Source of the DNA: Loktanella sp. PT4BL
GTDB taxonomy: Bacteria > Pseudomonadota > Alphaproteobacteria > Rhodobacterales > Rhodobacteraceae
Length of the DNA: 64,000 bases
Direction of reading: 5' to 3'
NCBI RefSeq assembly: GCF_003201935.1
Contig: NZ_QJJL01000003.1
Coordinates: forward strand, 682,001 to 746,000
Below are positions 34,633 to 42,660 of the stretch, piece by piece. Under the pieces are notes generated by a model. That model made no database searches. It had not been told where the DNA came from and saw only the letters and a program-made list of their open reading frames with translations. The number at the start of each line of letters is the position of its first letter. Position 1 is the stretch's first letter. The translations under genes and the position numbers were made by a program.

Positions 34633-35625
34633 GGGTTACTGATCCATCTTCCCAATGTCTCTGAAACGGCACGAACCGGAGTGTTCAGTTGCTTTCGTAT
34701 GCACGAAACTGAGTGTTGTCCTCGGGCTGCAACTCAGTCGAGAAAAAACGAATAGTCGGTGAGACACTTCAAGTAAGAGACTGTCGGGCACTCTTTTCCT
34801 CTTTGCCGCCTGCGCATCGTCGAGGAACATTGCCTTGAAGATATCGTCGGATTCAATATCACCTATTGCCGCGCCTCCCTGTGGAAAGTGGACACTCTTA
34901 GCGCTGAAGCACGGATAGGGATCGTCGGTTTCGGCAATTGGCGATTTCAGTGATTGCAAGAAGGTTGTCTTGCGTTGGTCGTTCAGATCAACGATTTTAT
35001 TAATCCTGATCCTGAGTCCGATTCCTGCTTCAAAGCGGTTTCACCGCTGAAACATACCTTTGTTTGGAAAAAGTGACGTAAGACAAGTCGAGAGACCCAG
35101 TCGACAAACAGCCAAATGGGCATGCCCTACGGCACTGTTGGCAAGCGGCCATCTGCCAACTTAGAGGCTATTCCTGCAAGCGGGAGCGCATTTGATGCTG
35201 CGGCGGTCAAACGACTGATAAATGGCAGGCAACTTCGGACCCCGCGCTGTGATCTGACCGATAGTCTATGACAGCCTTTGACGGAAATATGGGCGACGCC
35301 TGCAAGGTTTACTGCTCTGCAAATTCAAGCAAAACATACGCGCCAAAATCCATTTTTGTTGAAGCCGCTCTTCGCTCTCATACCGTTGATGACGGTCAGT
35401 GACTTCGACTTCTTAAGAAAAACAACACTCAGGAAAATGGTTATCTGTGGGCAAAAATGCAGACCTAGCAAGTAGAAAAGCCTTTTTTGCGGACAATGCG
35501 GCCCCAATGGTGGCATTGTAGCGACTGGGGCAATAGAGTCATTTTTAGATACCAATTTGGCCTTATTTATGCTATTTAGAATCTAGATATTGGCGTTAAG
35601 CGCTAATGTATCATCGAGGAAATGA
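34633..35625. other. About 1 kb of AT-richer spacer without a convincing gene
   Basis: A 107-codon frame on the minus strand (34636-34959) ends three bases before the LuxR-type start. It lacks a ribosome site and looks non-coding in composition. Close to 35625 a near-palindrome TTGGCG-TTAAG-CGCTAA (35590-35606) lies before the secreted-protein gene and may be an operator. Nothing else is recognisable. Confidence 0.5.
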
Positions 35626-35934
35626 ATGATGAAAAAATTCACACTACTTATCGGCGGTTTGGCCACGGCGACAGCCATGGGCTTTGCGTCACCGGGTTTG
35701 GCGAATACTGGGTGCGTTGCGTCCAATAATGAAGCCCTAATTGATAACATTGCGGCCGGCAAAGAGAGAGCCGACCTGCCGTTCTGTGCAAACATGAACA
35801 ACGGTTGGGGTAATGGCGACCAAGCTGCACCAGGCAGTTCTCTCATGGTTAACAATGCTGAAAACCAGTGTGACGATCCTGATCTTTGCCCTGACGGCAA
35901 CATTGACAATACAGATATCTCGCCAACCAACTAA
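35626..35934 (+). CDS. Small secreted protein with four cysteines, unknown family
   Basis: 102 aa (or 101 from the second ATG, which is better spaced from the CGAGGA site). A clear Sec signal peptide (KKFTLLIGGLATATAMGFASPGLA) is followed by a mature part of about 75 residues with cysteines at 30, 54, 82 and 88, enough for two disulfides. The C-terminus is rich in D and N (CDDPDLCPDGNIDNTD), possibly calcium-binding. A strong hairpin about 110 bp downstream suggests a single-gene transcript. It lies in the accessory AT-richer stretch. I know no family for it. Confidence 0.7.
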   Translation: MMKKFTLLIGGLATATAMGFASPGLANTGCVASNNEALIDNIAAGKERADLPFCANMNNGWGNGDQAAPGSSLMVNNAENQCDDPDLCPDGNIDNTDISPTN

Positions 35935-36046
35935 CTGAATAGTGGCTCTACAGATCCAGCCTAAGCTAGCATCTGCGGCACCTCATCTCAGGCTTTCAGC
36001 CTGTCGAGAAGAAGCTAAGGCACCGAGCTGACAGACAATTCTTATC

Positions 36047-36073
36047 ATGACGGCCCCTACAAAGGGCCGTCAT
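36047..36073 (+). terminator. Terminator hairpin after the small secreted-protein gene
   Basis: Perfect 10-base arms ATGACGGCCC / GGGCCGTCAT with a seven-base loop, followed by TTGCAATTTT. It is the natural end of the 35.6-kb transcript. Confidence 0.7.
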
Positions 36074-36673
36074 TTGCAATTTTGAACATGCTCAAGGTTT
36101 CCGAAAGCGTGTTGCACGTAAATGCGAGCGGTGCCGATATTGTCACCAAGTCTTGCCCCATTTACTCACTTTGTTTCGTTCTGGATGATCCGGTCGATGC
36201 TGGTTTCTTTTCGTCCTGTCTGGCCATTTGAGAGCCTCGTATGCAGCGGTAGCTACCATTACTGGTCTCTGGTCTGCGGCATCACTGGGTCAGGCAGTAG
36301 AACAAAGCCCTGATTATCTGCGGGTTAATACAGACCTTTTCTCATTCTCTGAAGCTCAGAGTGATGGTGATCTTGACGCTGTTGCGATCGTAAAACCCGG
36401 GCAGAAGATGGAGCAATAAAGCAATTCCTGAGGCGTTGAACGGCAGATATACTCAACGCTTCCGAAATCACCAATTCTGTTTTGATCGGTGCTTTAGCGA
36501 TTTTTCCAGACAAGCAAAGCAAACGGAAAATCCAGTTTCAATCGATTCCGTTTTCAGGTGGCAAAGCATTCGAATTACATTCGACATGGATATGCCTACA
36601 ATTCAAATCGTCCGTAACAAATTCCATCAGTTGCACGAATAGGCGATGGCTATTTCTTGGTGCAAATCACCAA
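36074..36673. other. 600-bp spacer with one doubtful short frame
   Basis: A TTG-started frame at 36228-36419 gives 63 codons with a signal-peptide-like start (YAAVATITGLWSAASLGQA), but there is no ribosome site or known relative, so I leave it uncalled. The rest shows no RNA gene or repeat. Confidence 0.45.
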
Positions 36674-38443
36674 TTATAACGCGAGGCGCAATGCGGTAAT
36701 CTGTTCCGCAATCCGCGCGAAGATCTCGCCCAAGCCGGGTTCGTTTGGATCATTTGTCACTGCGGCAAAAAATGCATTCCCTGGCTCGCTTGCGCAGTTC
36801 GTCATGGTTGGGTTTTGGACACCAAGTGAGATTGTGAAAATATCGGTAACTTCAGCTCCGGCCAAATTGCAGATCTGGCTTAGTTTCAAATTCAAATCAT
36901 TTTCCGTACCGATCGATTCGACCATAGTGTTTACTATTTCACCTGTGTCTCCATCAATGCTCGCTGATGTCGAAGATGAAGGATCAGGGTTATTATTCGC
37001 GTAATAGTATGCGGTCTGCGTGCTGAGCCCTGCTCTTTCTTCGAATTCGTCATAATATTCGTCTCGGATTTTGACAGACGATACCGTTTCCCCATCCGTC
37101 ATGATAACGATGTACTTCTCTGTTGTCGGGTCATTATAAGCGGCCGGTCTTGAGAAACGAAACGCCGGGTCGACAGTTGGGATATTGGAAATCAGGCTGC
37201 GCATGGATGGATCCAGCAAGCTTGCACCCCATTTCATGCCGCGATGGATAGAGGTGTTCACAGACGGCTGGTACTGCATGATCGCAGATTTCAAAGCCGC
37301 AGCGTTCTGTGACATCAAAATGATACCGTGAAAATCCTCAGTAGGGCATGCCTCAAGGCCAGGTATCAGATTTGTGCCGATCCAGTAGTAATCCGCAAGT
37401 TCAACCTGCTCGTAAACCCGTTCGGTATTGAATGTCAGCGTATTATATTCTTCGTCGGTAAACGTGACGCAGCGCGATAGGTTGGTGAAGACAGGGGTAC
37501 GATTCGGGACCCAACCAAAGCTCGTCGGAACAACGAGACCTCCGCTACTGTAATCATCAATGATGCTGCCGTCGAAATACGGGAGAGTAAAAGGTACACC
37601 ATCCTCACCTTCGACGACGGTACCATACGAGCTGCCAATGACAGATTGTACCGCGTTGCCATCAACGTCTTCCGGTGCTGATATTGAGTCAGGTGTCGTG
37701 CGGAGCGCATAATACAGGTCGTCGCCGATTGACACGTGCTGCGAGTAGGCGATTAGGTTGATCGAAATTCGATCCCGATATTGCGGCAGCAAGAGATCAT
37801 CAATGAATTGGCTTGCGGCCTGTTGCAGGAAAAACATTCTTGTCCCTGTCCCGTCAACGGTCACGATATCCCCGTTTTGATCTCGTATTGGTACTCCGTT
37901 TTCATATTGAATGATGGGACCTTGCATCTCTTGCGCCATGGAACCGGAGATATCCAACACGAGTGAAACTTCGACATTCGCGACTCCCTCGATGGCCGTC
38001 GCTCTCGCTGGCGCAGTGAGCGTATCCATGCCTATGAGCCTGAGGAAGAAGGTATCCATCTCAATGCTCGAACTGAGCGAGACAACACTTCGGGATGCGG
38101 TTCTTTCGGTAACGGGAGAGCCTACAATCGACCCTGCATAGCCTTCGGCGTCAAAGAATTCCACAAGCACGTCTTGCGGATCGCGATTTTGGTTCAAATT
38201 TGCGGCTGAAAGGACAGCACGGTCTGATACACTCTGGAGCTTAGTTCGTTCAGACTCGTAGCGCATGAAATCAACTGCCATACCTCCCACAACCAGCATC
38301 GAGATTAGCAAGAGCAATGTTAGGACAATCAACCCGCCGTTTTCGTCTTTCCTAAACCGGCATATGAAAACCTGTTCCTCAGTGTCGTCACAAAGCAATT
38401 GTTTCAGCTTCATCTTCTTGCTCTGACGGTTGTTGGAAATCAC
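36674..38443 (-). CDS. TadG-like pilus/secretion protein with a von Willebrand A domain
   Basis: 589 aa with a GTG start behind GGGGAG. Residues about 33-60 form the TadE/TadG membrane anchor (ENGGLIVLTLLLLISMLVVGGMAVDFMRYE), followed by the Tad block RTKLQSVSDRAVLSAANL. From residue about 160 a vWA domain carries the MIDAS motif DISGSMAQ and later IVIMTDGE. Tad pseudopilin-like proteins of this kind act at the cell envelope, usually in a flp-tad cluster. Here no other tad genes are adjacent, so it is an orphan. The sequence is AT-richer than the neighbours. Confidence 0.82.
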   Translation of the reverse strand: MISNNRQSKKMKLKQLLCDDTEEQVFICRFRKDENGGLIVLTLLLLISMLVVGGMAVDFMRYESERTKLQSVSDRAVLSAANLNQNRDPQDVLVEFFDAEGYAGSIVGSPVTERTASRSVVSLSSSIEMDTFFLRLIGMDTLTAPARATAIEGVANVEVSLVLDISGSMAQEMQGPIIQYENGVPIRDQNGDIVTVDGTGTRMFFLQQAASQFIDDLLLPQYRDRISINLIAYSQHVSIGDDLYYALRTTPDSISAPEDVDGNAVQSVIGSSYGTVVEGEDGVPFTLPYFDGSIIDDYSSGGLVVPTSFGWVPNRTPVFTNLSRCVTFTDEEYNTLTFNTERVYEQVELADYYWIGTNLIPGLEACPTEDFHGIILMSQNAAALKSAIMQYQPSVNTSIHRGMKWGASLLDPSMRSLISNIPTVDPAFRFSRPAAYNDPTTEKYIVIMTDGETVSSVKIRDEYYDEFEERAGLSTQTAYYYANNNPDPSSSTSASIDGDTGEIVNTMVESIGTENDLNLKLSQICNLAGAEVTDIFTISLGVQNPTMTNCASEPGNAFFAAVTNDPNEPGLGEIFARIAEQITALRLAL

Positions 38444-38691
38444 AGTTTTTGGCTCCCCGTGGCTGTCGGCGCAGTAGGCTTGTCAGGAATTATCTGTAAA
38501 TTCATGAACATGAACAGACTATGAACCACCTCCCGTTCTGCCAAAGAGTCCAGCTCACAACTGGTATGGAAGGGCATCAACGAGACAGCGAGCAGGTACC
38601 CAACAGAACTGTTGAAACGTGGACGTGTTGCGGTTTGATACCGCTCCCTTGGTAGCATTTGTTGCGACAAACGAGACAGACCTGGGGAACG

Positions 38692-38992
38692 AAAAGAACG
38701 GACGAGTTTGTTGCTGATGCGGTCCGGATTGCGCCTACGAGCGGGCTGACAAGTAGGCGGTTGGCGTCAAATTTGGGTGTTGGCATGTTGACATTGAACA
38801 ACTGGGTGACGGCGCATCGTGGCACCAAAGTTGCGTCCGACAAAGATCAAGACCTTGCGCAGATCGCGGCAGACGCGCAGAGACACCGAGTTGCCCAGCT
38901 TCCAGTACATCAATGGCTTCTACAATCCGCGCCGACGACACTCAGTACTGGGTTGGAAAAGCCCGGCCGCCTTCGAACGGAAAGTGGCCTAA
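38692..38992 (+). mobile_element. Internally deleted IS3-family insertion sequence remnant
   Basis: From 38692 to 38862 the frame reads KRTDEFVADAVRIAPTSGL and then TSRRLASNLGVGMLTLNNWV, the helix-turn-helix start of an IS3 OrfA. From about 38870 to 38992, one frame over, it reads QTRRDTELPSFQYINGFYNP, RRRHSVLGWKSPAAFERKVA and a stop, the conserved end of OrfB. The catalytic DDE core between them is missing, so the element cannot move on its own. Exact terminal repeats are not clear. Confidence 0.85.
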
Positions 38993-39019
38993 ATGGGCAC
39001 TTAGGGCGGCAATAAACCG

Positions 39020-39202
39020 CTGCAATACCAAAAGGATCTGCGCCTGCTGCACGCCCGTGACGCACTCCGTGCTTCCGATGCTAAAGTTTCGGAGATAGCC
39101 TTTCGCGTTGGCTACGAAAGCTCGGCCCAGTTCTCGCGCGAATATGCGAGGAAGTTCGGCCAGTCACCGCGTCAAGACAGAGCTGCGCTGGCTGCGGAGT
39201 GA
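39020..39202 (+). pseudogene. C-terminal fragment of an AraC-family regulator
   Basis: The frame starting at [17 protein letters not shown] and continuing [26 protein letters not shown] matches the second half of an AraC/XylS DNA-binding domain and ends in TGA at 39200. There is no start codon or N-terminal domain; the IS3 remnant ends 27 bp upstream. Loss of the 5' part during IS insertion or deletion is the simplest explanation. Confidence 0.85.
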
Positions 39203-39294
39203 TCGTCCGAATGATGCAGACTGGTTAATATGAACCGCCGGGCTCATTGGCTCAATGCTGATGGTCGGACTACCGCTTTTCCAGCCAGGCGAGG

Positions 39295-39903
39295 CTAGCT
39301 CGGCGACAGGCTTATTGCGTGCGCAGTCGCGGGACGTGCCACGTTGCGCGCGATCCATGCCATGACATTGTTGCACGTCGTCAGCCGGTCATCCTCCATC
39401 ATGGGGGCCATGCCAGCCCAGGCGACGGTCGCCATATCGGCGATGGAATACTCGCCTGCAATGTAGTCGCGGCCTTCCAACTGCTTATCAAGCACGCCGA
39501 ATAGACGCGCGGTCTCGTTCTTGTAACGGGTCTCGCCATAGGGGACCTTCTCTTTCAGTCCGCGGAAATGGTTGGCCTGACCCATCATCGGGCCAAGGCC
39601 GCCCATCTGCCAATGCAGCCACTGCGTCACTTTCCAGCGGTCTTGCGGGGTTTCGCCCCGGAATTTCCCCGACTTTTCGGCCAGATATTGCAGGATTGCC
39701 CCGGATTCCATCAGGCTGATCCCGGTTTCATGATCCACGATCGCAGGTATTTTCCCGTTGGGCGCAATCTTCAGGTACGCGGGGTCGTGCTGCTGCCCAG
39801 TCCCGATGTTCACCCAGTTGATCTCATAGTCCAGACCCATTTCCTCAAGTGCGATGGCTACTTTGTAGCCGTTGGGTGTGCCCCAGAGATATGCAGTGAT
39901 CAT
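39295..39903 (-). CDS. Glutathione S-transferase family protein
   Basis: 202 aa. The thioredoxin-like N-terminal domain (YLWGTPNGYKVAIALEEMGLDYEINWVNI, KIAPNGKIPAIVD, LMESGAILQYLAE) resembles the YfcG/YghU disulfide-reductase branch. The helical C-terminal domain (DRWKVTQWLHWQMGGLGPMMGQANHF, YIAGEYSIADMATVAWAG) follows. The last dozen residues (ATAHAISLSPS) deviate from the family and may reflect erosion next to the pseudogene region. It overlaps the SDR gene by four bases, so the two are one operon. Confidence 0.87.
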   Translation of the reverse strand: MITAYLWGTPNGYKVAIALEEMGLDYEINWVNIGTGQQHDPAYLKIAPNGKIPAIVDHETGISLMESGAILQYLAEKSGKFRGETPQDRWKVTQWLHWQMGGLGPMMGQANHFRGLKEKVPYGETRYKNETARLFGVLDKQLEGRDYIAGEYSIADMATVAWAGMAPMMEDDRLTTCNNVMAWIARNVARPATAHAISLSPS

Positions 39904-40907
39904 TTGGATGTCTCTTTCAGTTTGTAGGTCTGGACTGCTTTGGCCGAGGCAACCAGCGCATCTTTGACCGGAATAAACTTGAACCCGAAGGTATTCTCCG
40001 CCTTGGCACCCGAAACGGCGAGGGTACGCCCCACGTTTTCGAGCACGCCTTTCACATCCTTGGAAAACAGCCCCATGATCCGCAGCAGCCAGACAGGAGC
40101 CTCCCGTCCGGGCGTCTTCAGGCTTGCGTCCCAGCTTTTCAGCATTTTGCCAAATTCGATGAAGGAATAGGTTCCGCTTGCGGCTGCAAAGCGTTGGCCT
40201 TTGGCTGCCTCAAGATCGATCGCTGCGACATGCATCCGCGCCACGTCCCGCACGTCGACGGCAACCATGTCGACAGGTGGGGCCATCGGAACCTTTCCAG
40301 TCATCAATTGTTCGACCAGTTCGAGCGATGCGCCATACCGTGCATCCATCGGTGGGCCGAAGACCGCGCCGGGATTGATCGTGGTCAGCGCGATATCGGG
40401 GTTGTCGGCAACGAAATCCCATGCGGCTTTCTCGGCCAGCGTCTTGGAAGCTTCATAGGCGCCGACAGACCGATCTTCGGGGCTTGTCCAGTTGGTCTCG
40501 TCCGAAGGCTGCATCTTCGGTTTGTCCGCCTGTTTGTAGATTGCGGCACAGGACGACGTCAGAATGACACGGGTGATACCGGCTTGCTTTGCCGCACGCA
40601 TCGCGCGGAGCGTACCGTCTACCGCAGGGCGGATCAGGTCTTGCGGGTCTTTCGGCTCGGCCAGCGGAAACGGCGAGGCGGTGTGCATCAAGACATCGCA
40701 ACCCTGTAAGGCATCCTGCCAGCCTTCGTCCCTCGTCAGGTCGAGCGTTGCAAACTCCAGTGCGGCATCCGGAAAGAGGTCCTGCAATTCTGCCTTGCGT
40801 TTGTCAGAGCGGACCGAGGCACGCACCTCATAGCCTTGCTCCAGCAACTCACGCAAAATGTGTTTGGCAATAAAACCGGACGCACCGGTCAGAAAGACTT
40901 TGGTCAT
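39900..40907 (-). CDS. NAD(P)-dependent epimerase/reductase, dihydroflavonol-reductase-like SDR
   Basis: 335 aa extended SDR. The nucleotide loop is TGASGFIAKHILRELLEQGYEVRASVRS, the catalytic tyrosine and lysine are in YEASK, and a serine-rich strand (VILTSSCAAIY) precedes. The group reduces ketones or aldehydes with NADPH; the exact substrate is unknown. It is translated just ahead of the GST gene. A DJ-1/PfpI remnant and an AraC regulator lie upstream on the same strand, suggesting a former carbonyl- or electrophile-detoxification operon. Confidence 0.87.
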   Translation of the reverse strand: MTKVFLTGASGFIAKHILRELLEQGYEVRASVRSDKRKAELQDLFPDAALEFATLDLTRDEGWQDALQGCDVLMHTASPFPLAEPKDPQDLIRPAVDGTLRAMRAAKQAGITRVILTSSCAAIYKQADKPKMQPSDETNWTSPEDRSVGAYEASKTLAEKAAWDFVADNPDIALTTINPGAVFGPPMDARYGASLELVEQLMTGKVPMAPPVDMVAVDVRDVARMHVAAIDLEAAKGQRFAAASGTYSFIEFGKMLKSWDASLKTPGREAPVWLLRIMGLFSKDVKGVLENVGRTLAVSGAKAENTFGFKFIPVKDALVASAKAVQTYKLKETSK

Positions 40908-40951
40908 AAATATACTCCCTTAAGTGTTTGATGGGGGGCAACACTGGCGGA

Positions 40952-41083
40952 TTATTCAGCCAGCGCTTCAATGAGCAGATCAGAGAAAGGCTGCGTGCTT
41001 TGCTGTTGTTGGCCGGTGATGATCTGCCCGTCTCGGATCGCGAAAGGCGCCAGCGGCGCGGCGACGGATGGCGGTAGATGTTG
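40952..41083 (-). pseudogene. C-terminal remnant of a DJ-1/PfpI-family protein
   Basis: About 43 codons without a start read PPSVAAPLAPFAIRDGQIITGQ and end PFSDLLIEALAE before TAA at 40952. The IRDGQIITGQ-then-amphipathic-helix ending is the conserved last part of DJ-1/PfpI (type 1 glutamine amidotransferase-like) proteins. The catalytic cysteine domain is missing, and the upstream sequence is closed in this frame. Confidence 0.65.
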
Positions 41084-41166
41084 TCATGAGCCCTCGCAGT
41101 GATCAGGTCGCGTTGATCTCAATTTGGACATTCAGACAGCGCGCGTCACTCGCAGGAAGCGCCATA

Positions 41167-41180
41167 TCACTTGCACGATG
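41167..41180. promoter_or_regulatory. Candidate AraC site, copy 1
   Basis: TCACTTGCACGATG matches 12 of 14 bases with a copy at 42263. It lies upstream of the DJ-1 remnant and SDR-GST genes, just past the AraC stop codon. Confidence 0.3.
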
Positions 41181-41187
41181 CGCCTCA

Positions 41188-42198
41188 TCAGGCTCTCAGC
41201 CGTTGTGCCTCGCGCCACGCCTCGGGTGTGGCGTCTGTCCAACGGCGAAAGGCCCTGAAAAAAGAGTTTGGATCCTCAAATCCGAGCAGGAAGCTGATCT
41301 CGGCCGCACCGAGGTTCGTATTCGTCAGATAGTGCTGGGCAAGTCGCATACGCGCGGCGTTGAGAACATCCAGCCATGTTGTGCCTTCTTCCGAAAGCCG
41401 TCTTTGGAGTGATCGGCGGCTGACGGCAAGTTCACCGGCCACATCATCAATTTGCGTCCGTCCGCTGGGCAGCAGTTCCAGCAAGGCGTTTTCCACGCGG
41501 GCGCGCATGCCCAGGTCTTCGCGGGCCGCGTCCATTCTACGCCGCAAGTCCGGCTCAAAGGATTGCCACATCTGATTGTCATGGGTCAGGAAGGGGCGCA
41601 TGGCGTCGATCGGATCGAGGCTGAAAGATGCCGTTTCACCATGTGAGATCCCACATCCAAACCAGTTTTCGAATGCAGAGGTCTCCCGGAGTGCCGATGG
41701 CAGGCAAACAGCCTTCGGCACAATGCGCCGGCGTGTGGCGCGACGCAGCAAATTGACGAGAAAGACAATCTCGGTTGCCGCGAGCGTCGTTGGCAAATCC
41801 GGGCGATACTTGCATCGATAGCTAAACCGTGTCGCTGTCGGCATCACATCCACATCAAGGCTGAAGGCACCAACCAGGCGCTTGAATTCCCCCAGCCGCT
41901 GTCCTGCCACCGTCATATTGGGCGCGCACATCGCCGCAAAGAAGGCTGGGTCGAAGAACTCGCTTGCTTCGATCTGACCGAGCCTAAGTGCCAGCGTCGG
42001 TGATTGTGCCTCAGTATCAAAGCTATCCCAAAGTGCATAGAATTCATCCAGCGTGATGCGGCTGCCATCGCCGTCCAACAGCCCGCTCGGCAGCCCCGCA
42101 CTGCGCAAGACTGCTACATCACTCAGACCAAGATCGGCCAGCATCAGCCGCCAGACCTTGCCAACATGCACAGTCGGTTGGTCGGTTAATCGCCGCAT
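41188..42198 (-). CDS. AraC-family regulator with arabinose-binding-like N-terminal domain (OruR/ArgR type)
   Basis: 336 aa. The N-terminal 200 residues match the Arabinose_bd (PF12625-type) effector domain (VWRLMLADLGLSDVAVLRSAGLP, LALRLGQIEASEFFDPAFFAAMCAPNMTVAGQRLGEFKRLVGAFSLDV). The C-terminal AraC domain has both helix-turn-helix motifs (DVAGELAVSRRSLQRRLSEEG; AAEISFLLGFEDPNSFFRAFRRWTDATPEAWR). The ATG at 42198 sits six bases after GGAGG. It probably controls the downstream SDR-GST operon; a repeated 14-base motif flanks the gene. Confidence 0.88.
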   Translation of the reverse strand: MRRLTDQPTVHVGKVWRLMLADLGLSDVAVLRSAGLPSGLLDGDGSRITLDEFYALWDSFDTEAQSPTLALRLGQIEASEFFDPAFFAAMCAPNMTVAGQRLGEFKRLVGAFSLDVDVMPTATRFSYRCKYRPDLPTTLAATEIVFLVNLLRRATRRRIVPKAVCLPSALRETSAFENWFGCGISHGETASFSLDPIDAMRPFLTHDNQMWQSFEPDLRRRMDAAREDLGMRARVENALLELLPSGRTQIDDVAGELAVSRRSLQRRLSEEGTTWLDVLNAARMRLAQHYLTNTNLGAAEISFLLGFEDPNSFFRAFRRWTDATPEAWREAQRLRA

Positions 42199-42262
42199 GT
42201 GACCCTCCAAATCCAAAAGGTACAGGAAAGACGTTGTTCAGCCAATTGCCTTATGTGCCAAT

Positions 42263-42276
42263 TCACTTGCGTGATG
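42263..42276. promoter_or_regulatory. Candidate AraC site, copy 2
   Basis: TCACTTGCGTGATG, 65 bp before the AraC start codon at 42198, repeats the motif at 41167 with two changes. It would suit autoregulation. The rest of the 42217-42489 spacer shows nothing else. Confidence 0.3.
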
Positions 42277-42489
42277 TGCCGTTCGTATTCCTTCATCGTG
42301 CGTCCCGCATCATCGACAGCGGTTCCGACGAACGCATGAATGTCTGCGTCCAATGACGACGGCGGGAGTTTTGCACGTGCAGCTAATGACCGTCTCCCGC
42401 CCGAAATGACGGTCGTTTCGCAAATTACGAGTGATCCTATACACGCATCTTGACCTCAATTCGCCGGTACAATAGATGCGTAAAGGTTC

Positions 42490-42563
42490 GCGGGCGTTGT
42501 GTAATGGTAAGACCCTTGCCTTCCAAGCAAGAGACGCGGGTTCGATTCCCGCCGCCCGCTCCA
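42490..42563 (+). tRNA. tRNA-Gly (anticodon TCC)
   Basis: A complete 74-base tRNA. Acceptor arms GCGGGCG/CGCCCGC pair perfectly, the anticodon stem CTTGC/GCAAG encloses CTTCCAA (anticodon TCC, codon GGA), the T arm contains GGTTCGATTCC, and CCA is encoded. Confidence 0.97.
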
Positions 42564-42660
42564 ATCGCTCCCCGATAACCAAAATACCGCAGATACACAG
42601 GGTTGCCTTGTGAAACAGTTGGTTCAGTTTTATGTCATCCCCAGAACATGAGGACAGTGC

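Noticed and set aside
34636..34959. A 107-codon minus-strand frame just upstream of the LuxR-type gene
   Set aside because: No ribosome site, no motif, and residue composition like random sequence; kept only as a remark in the spacer entry.
36228..36419. A 63-codon frame with a signal-peptide-like start
   Set aside because: TTG start without a ribosome site and no relatives recognised; hydrophobic stretch may be chance.
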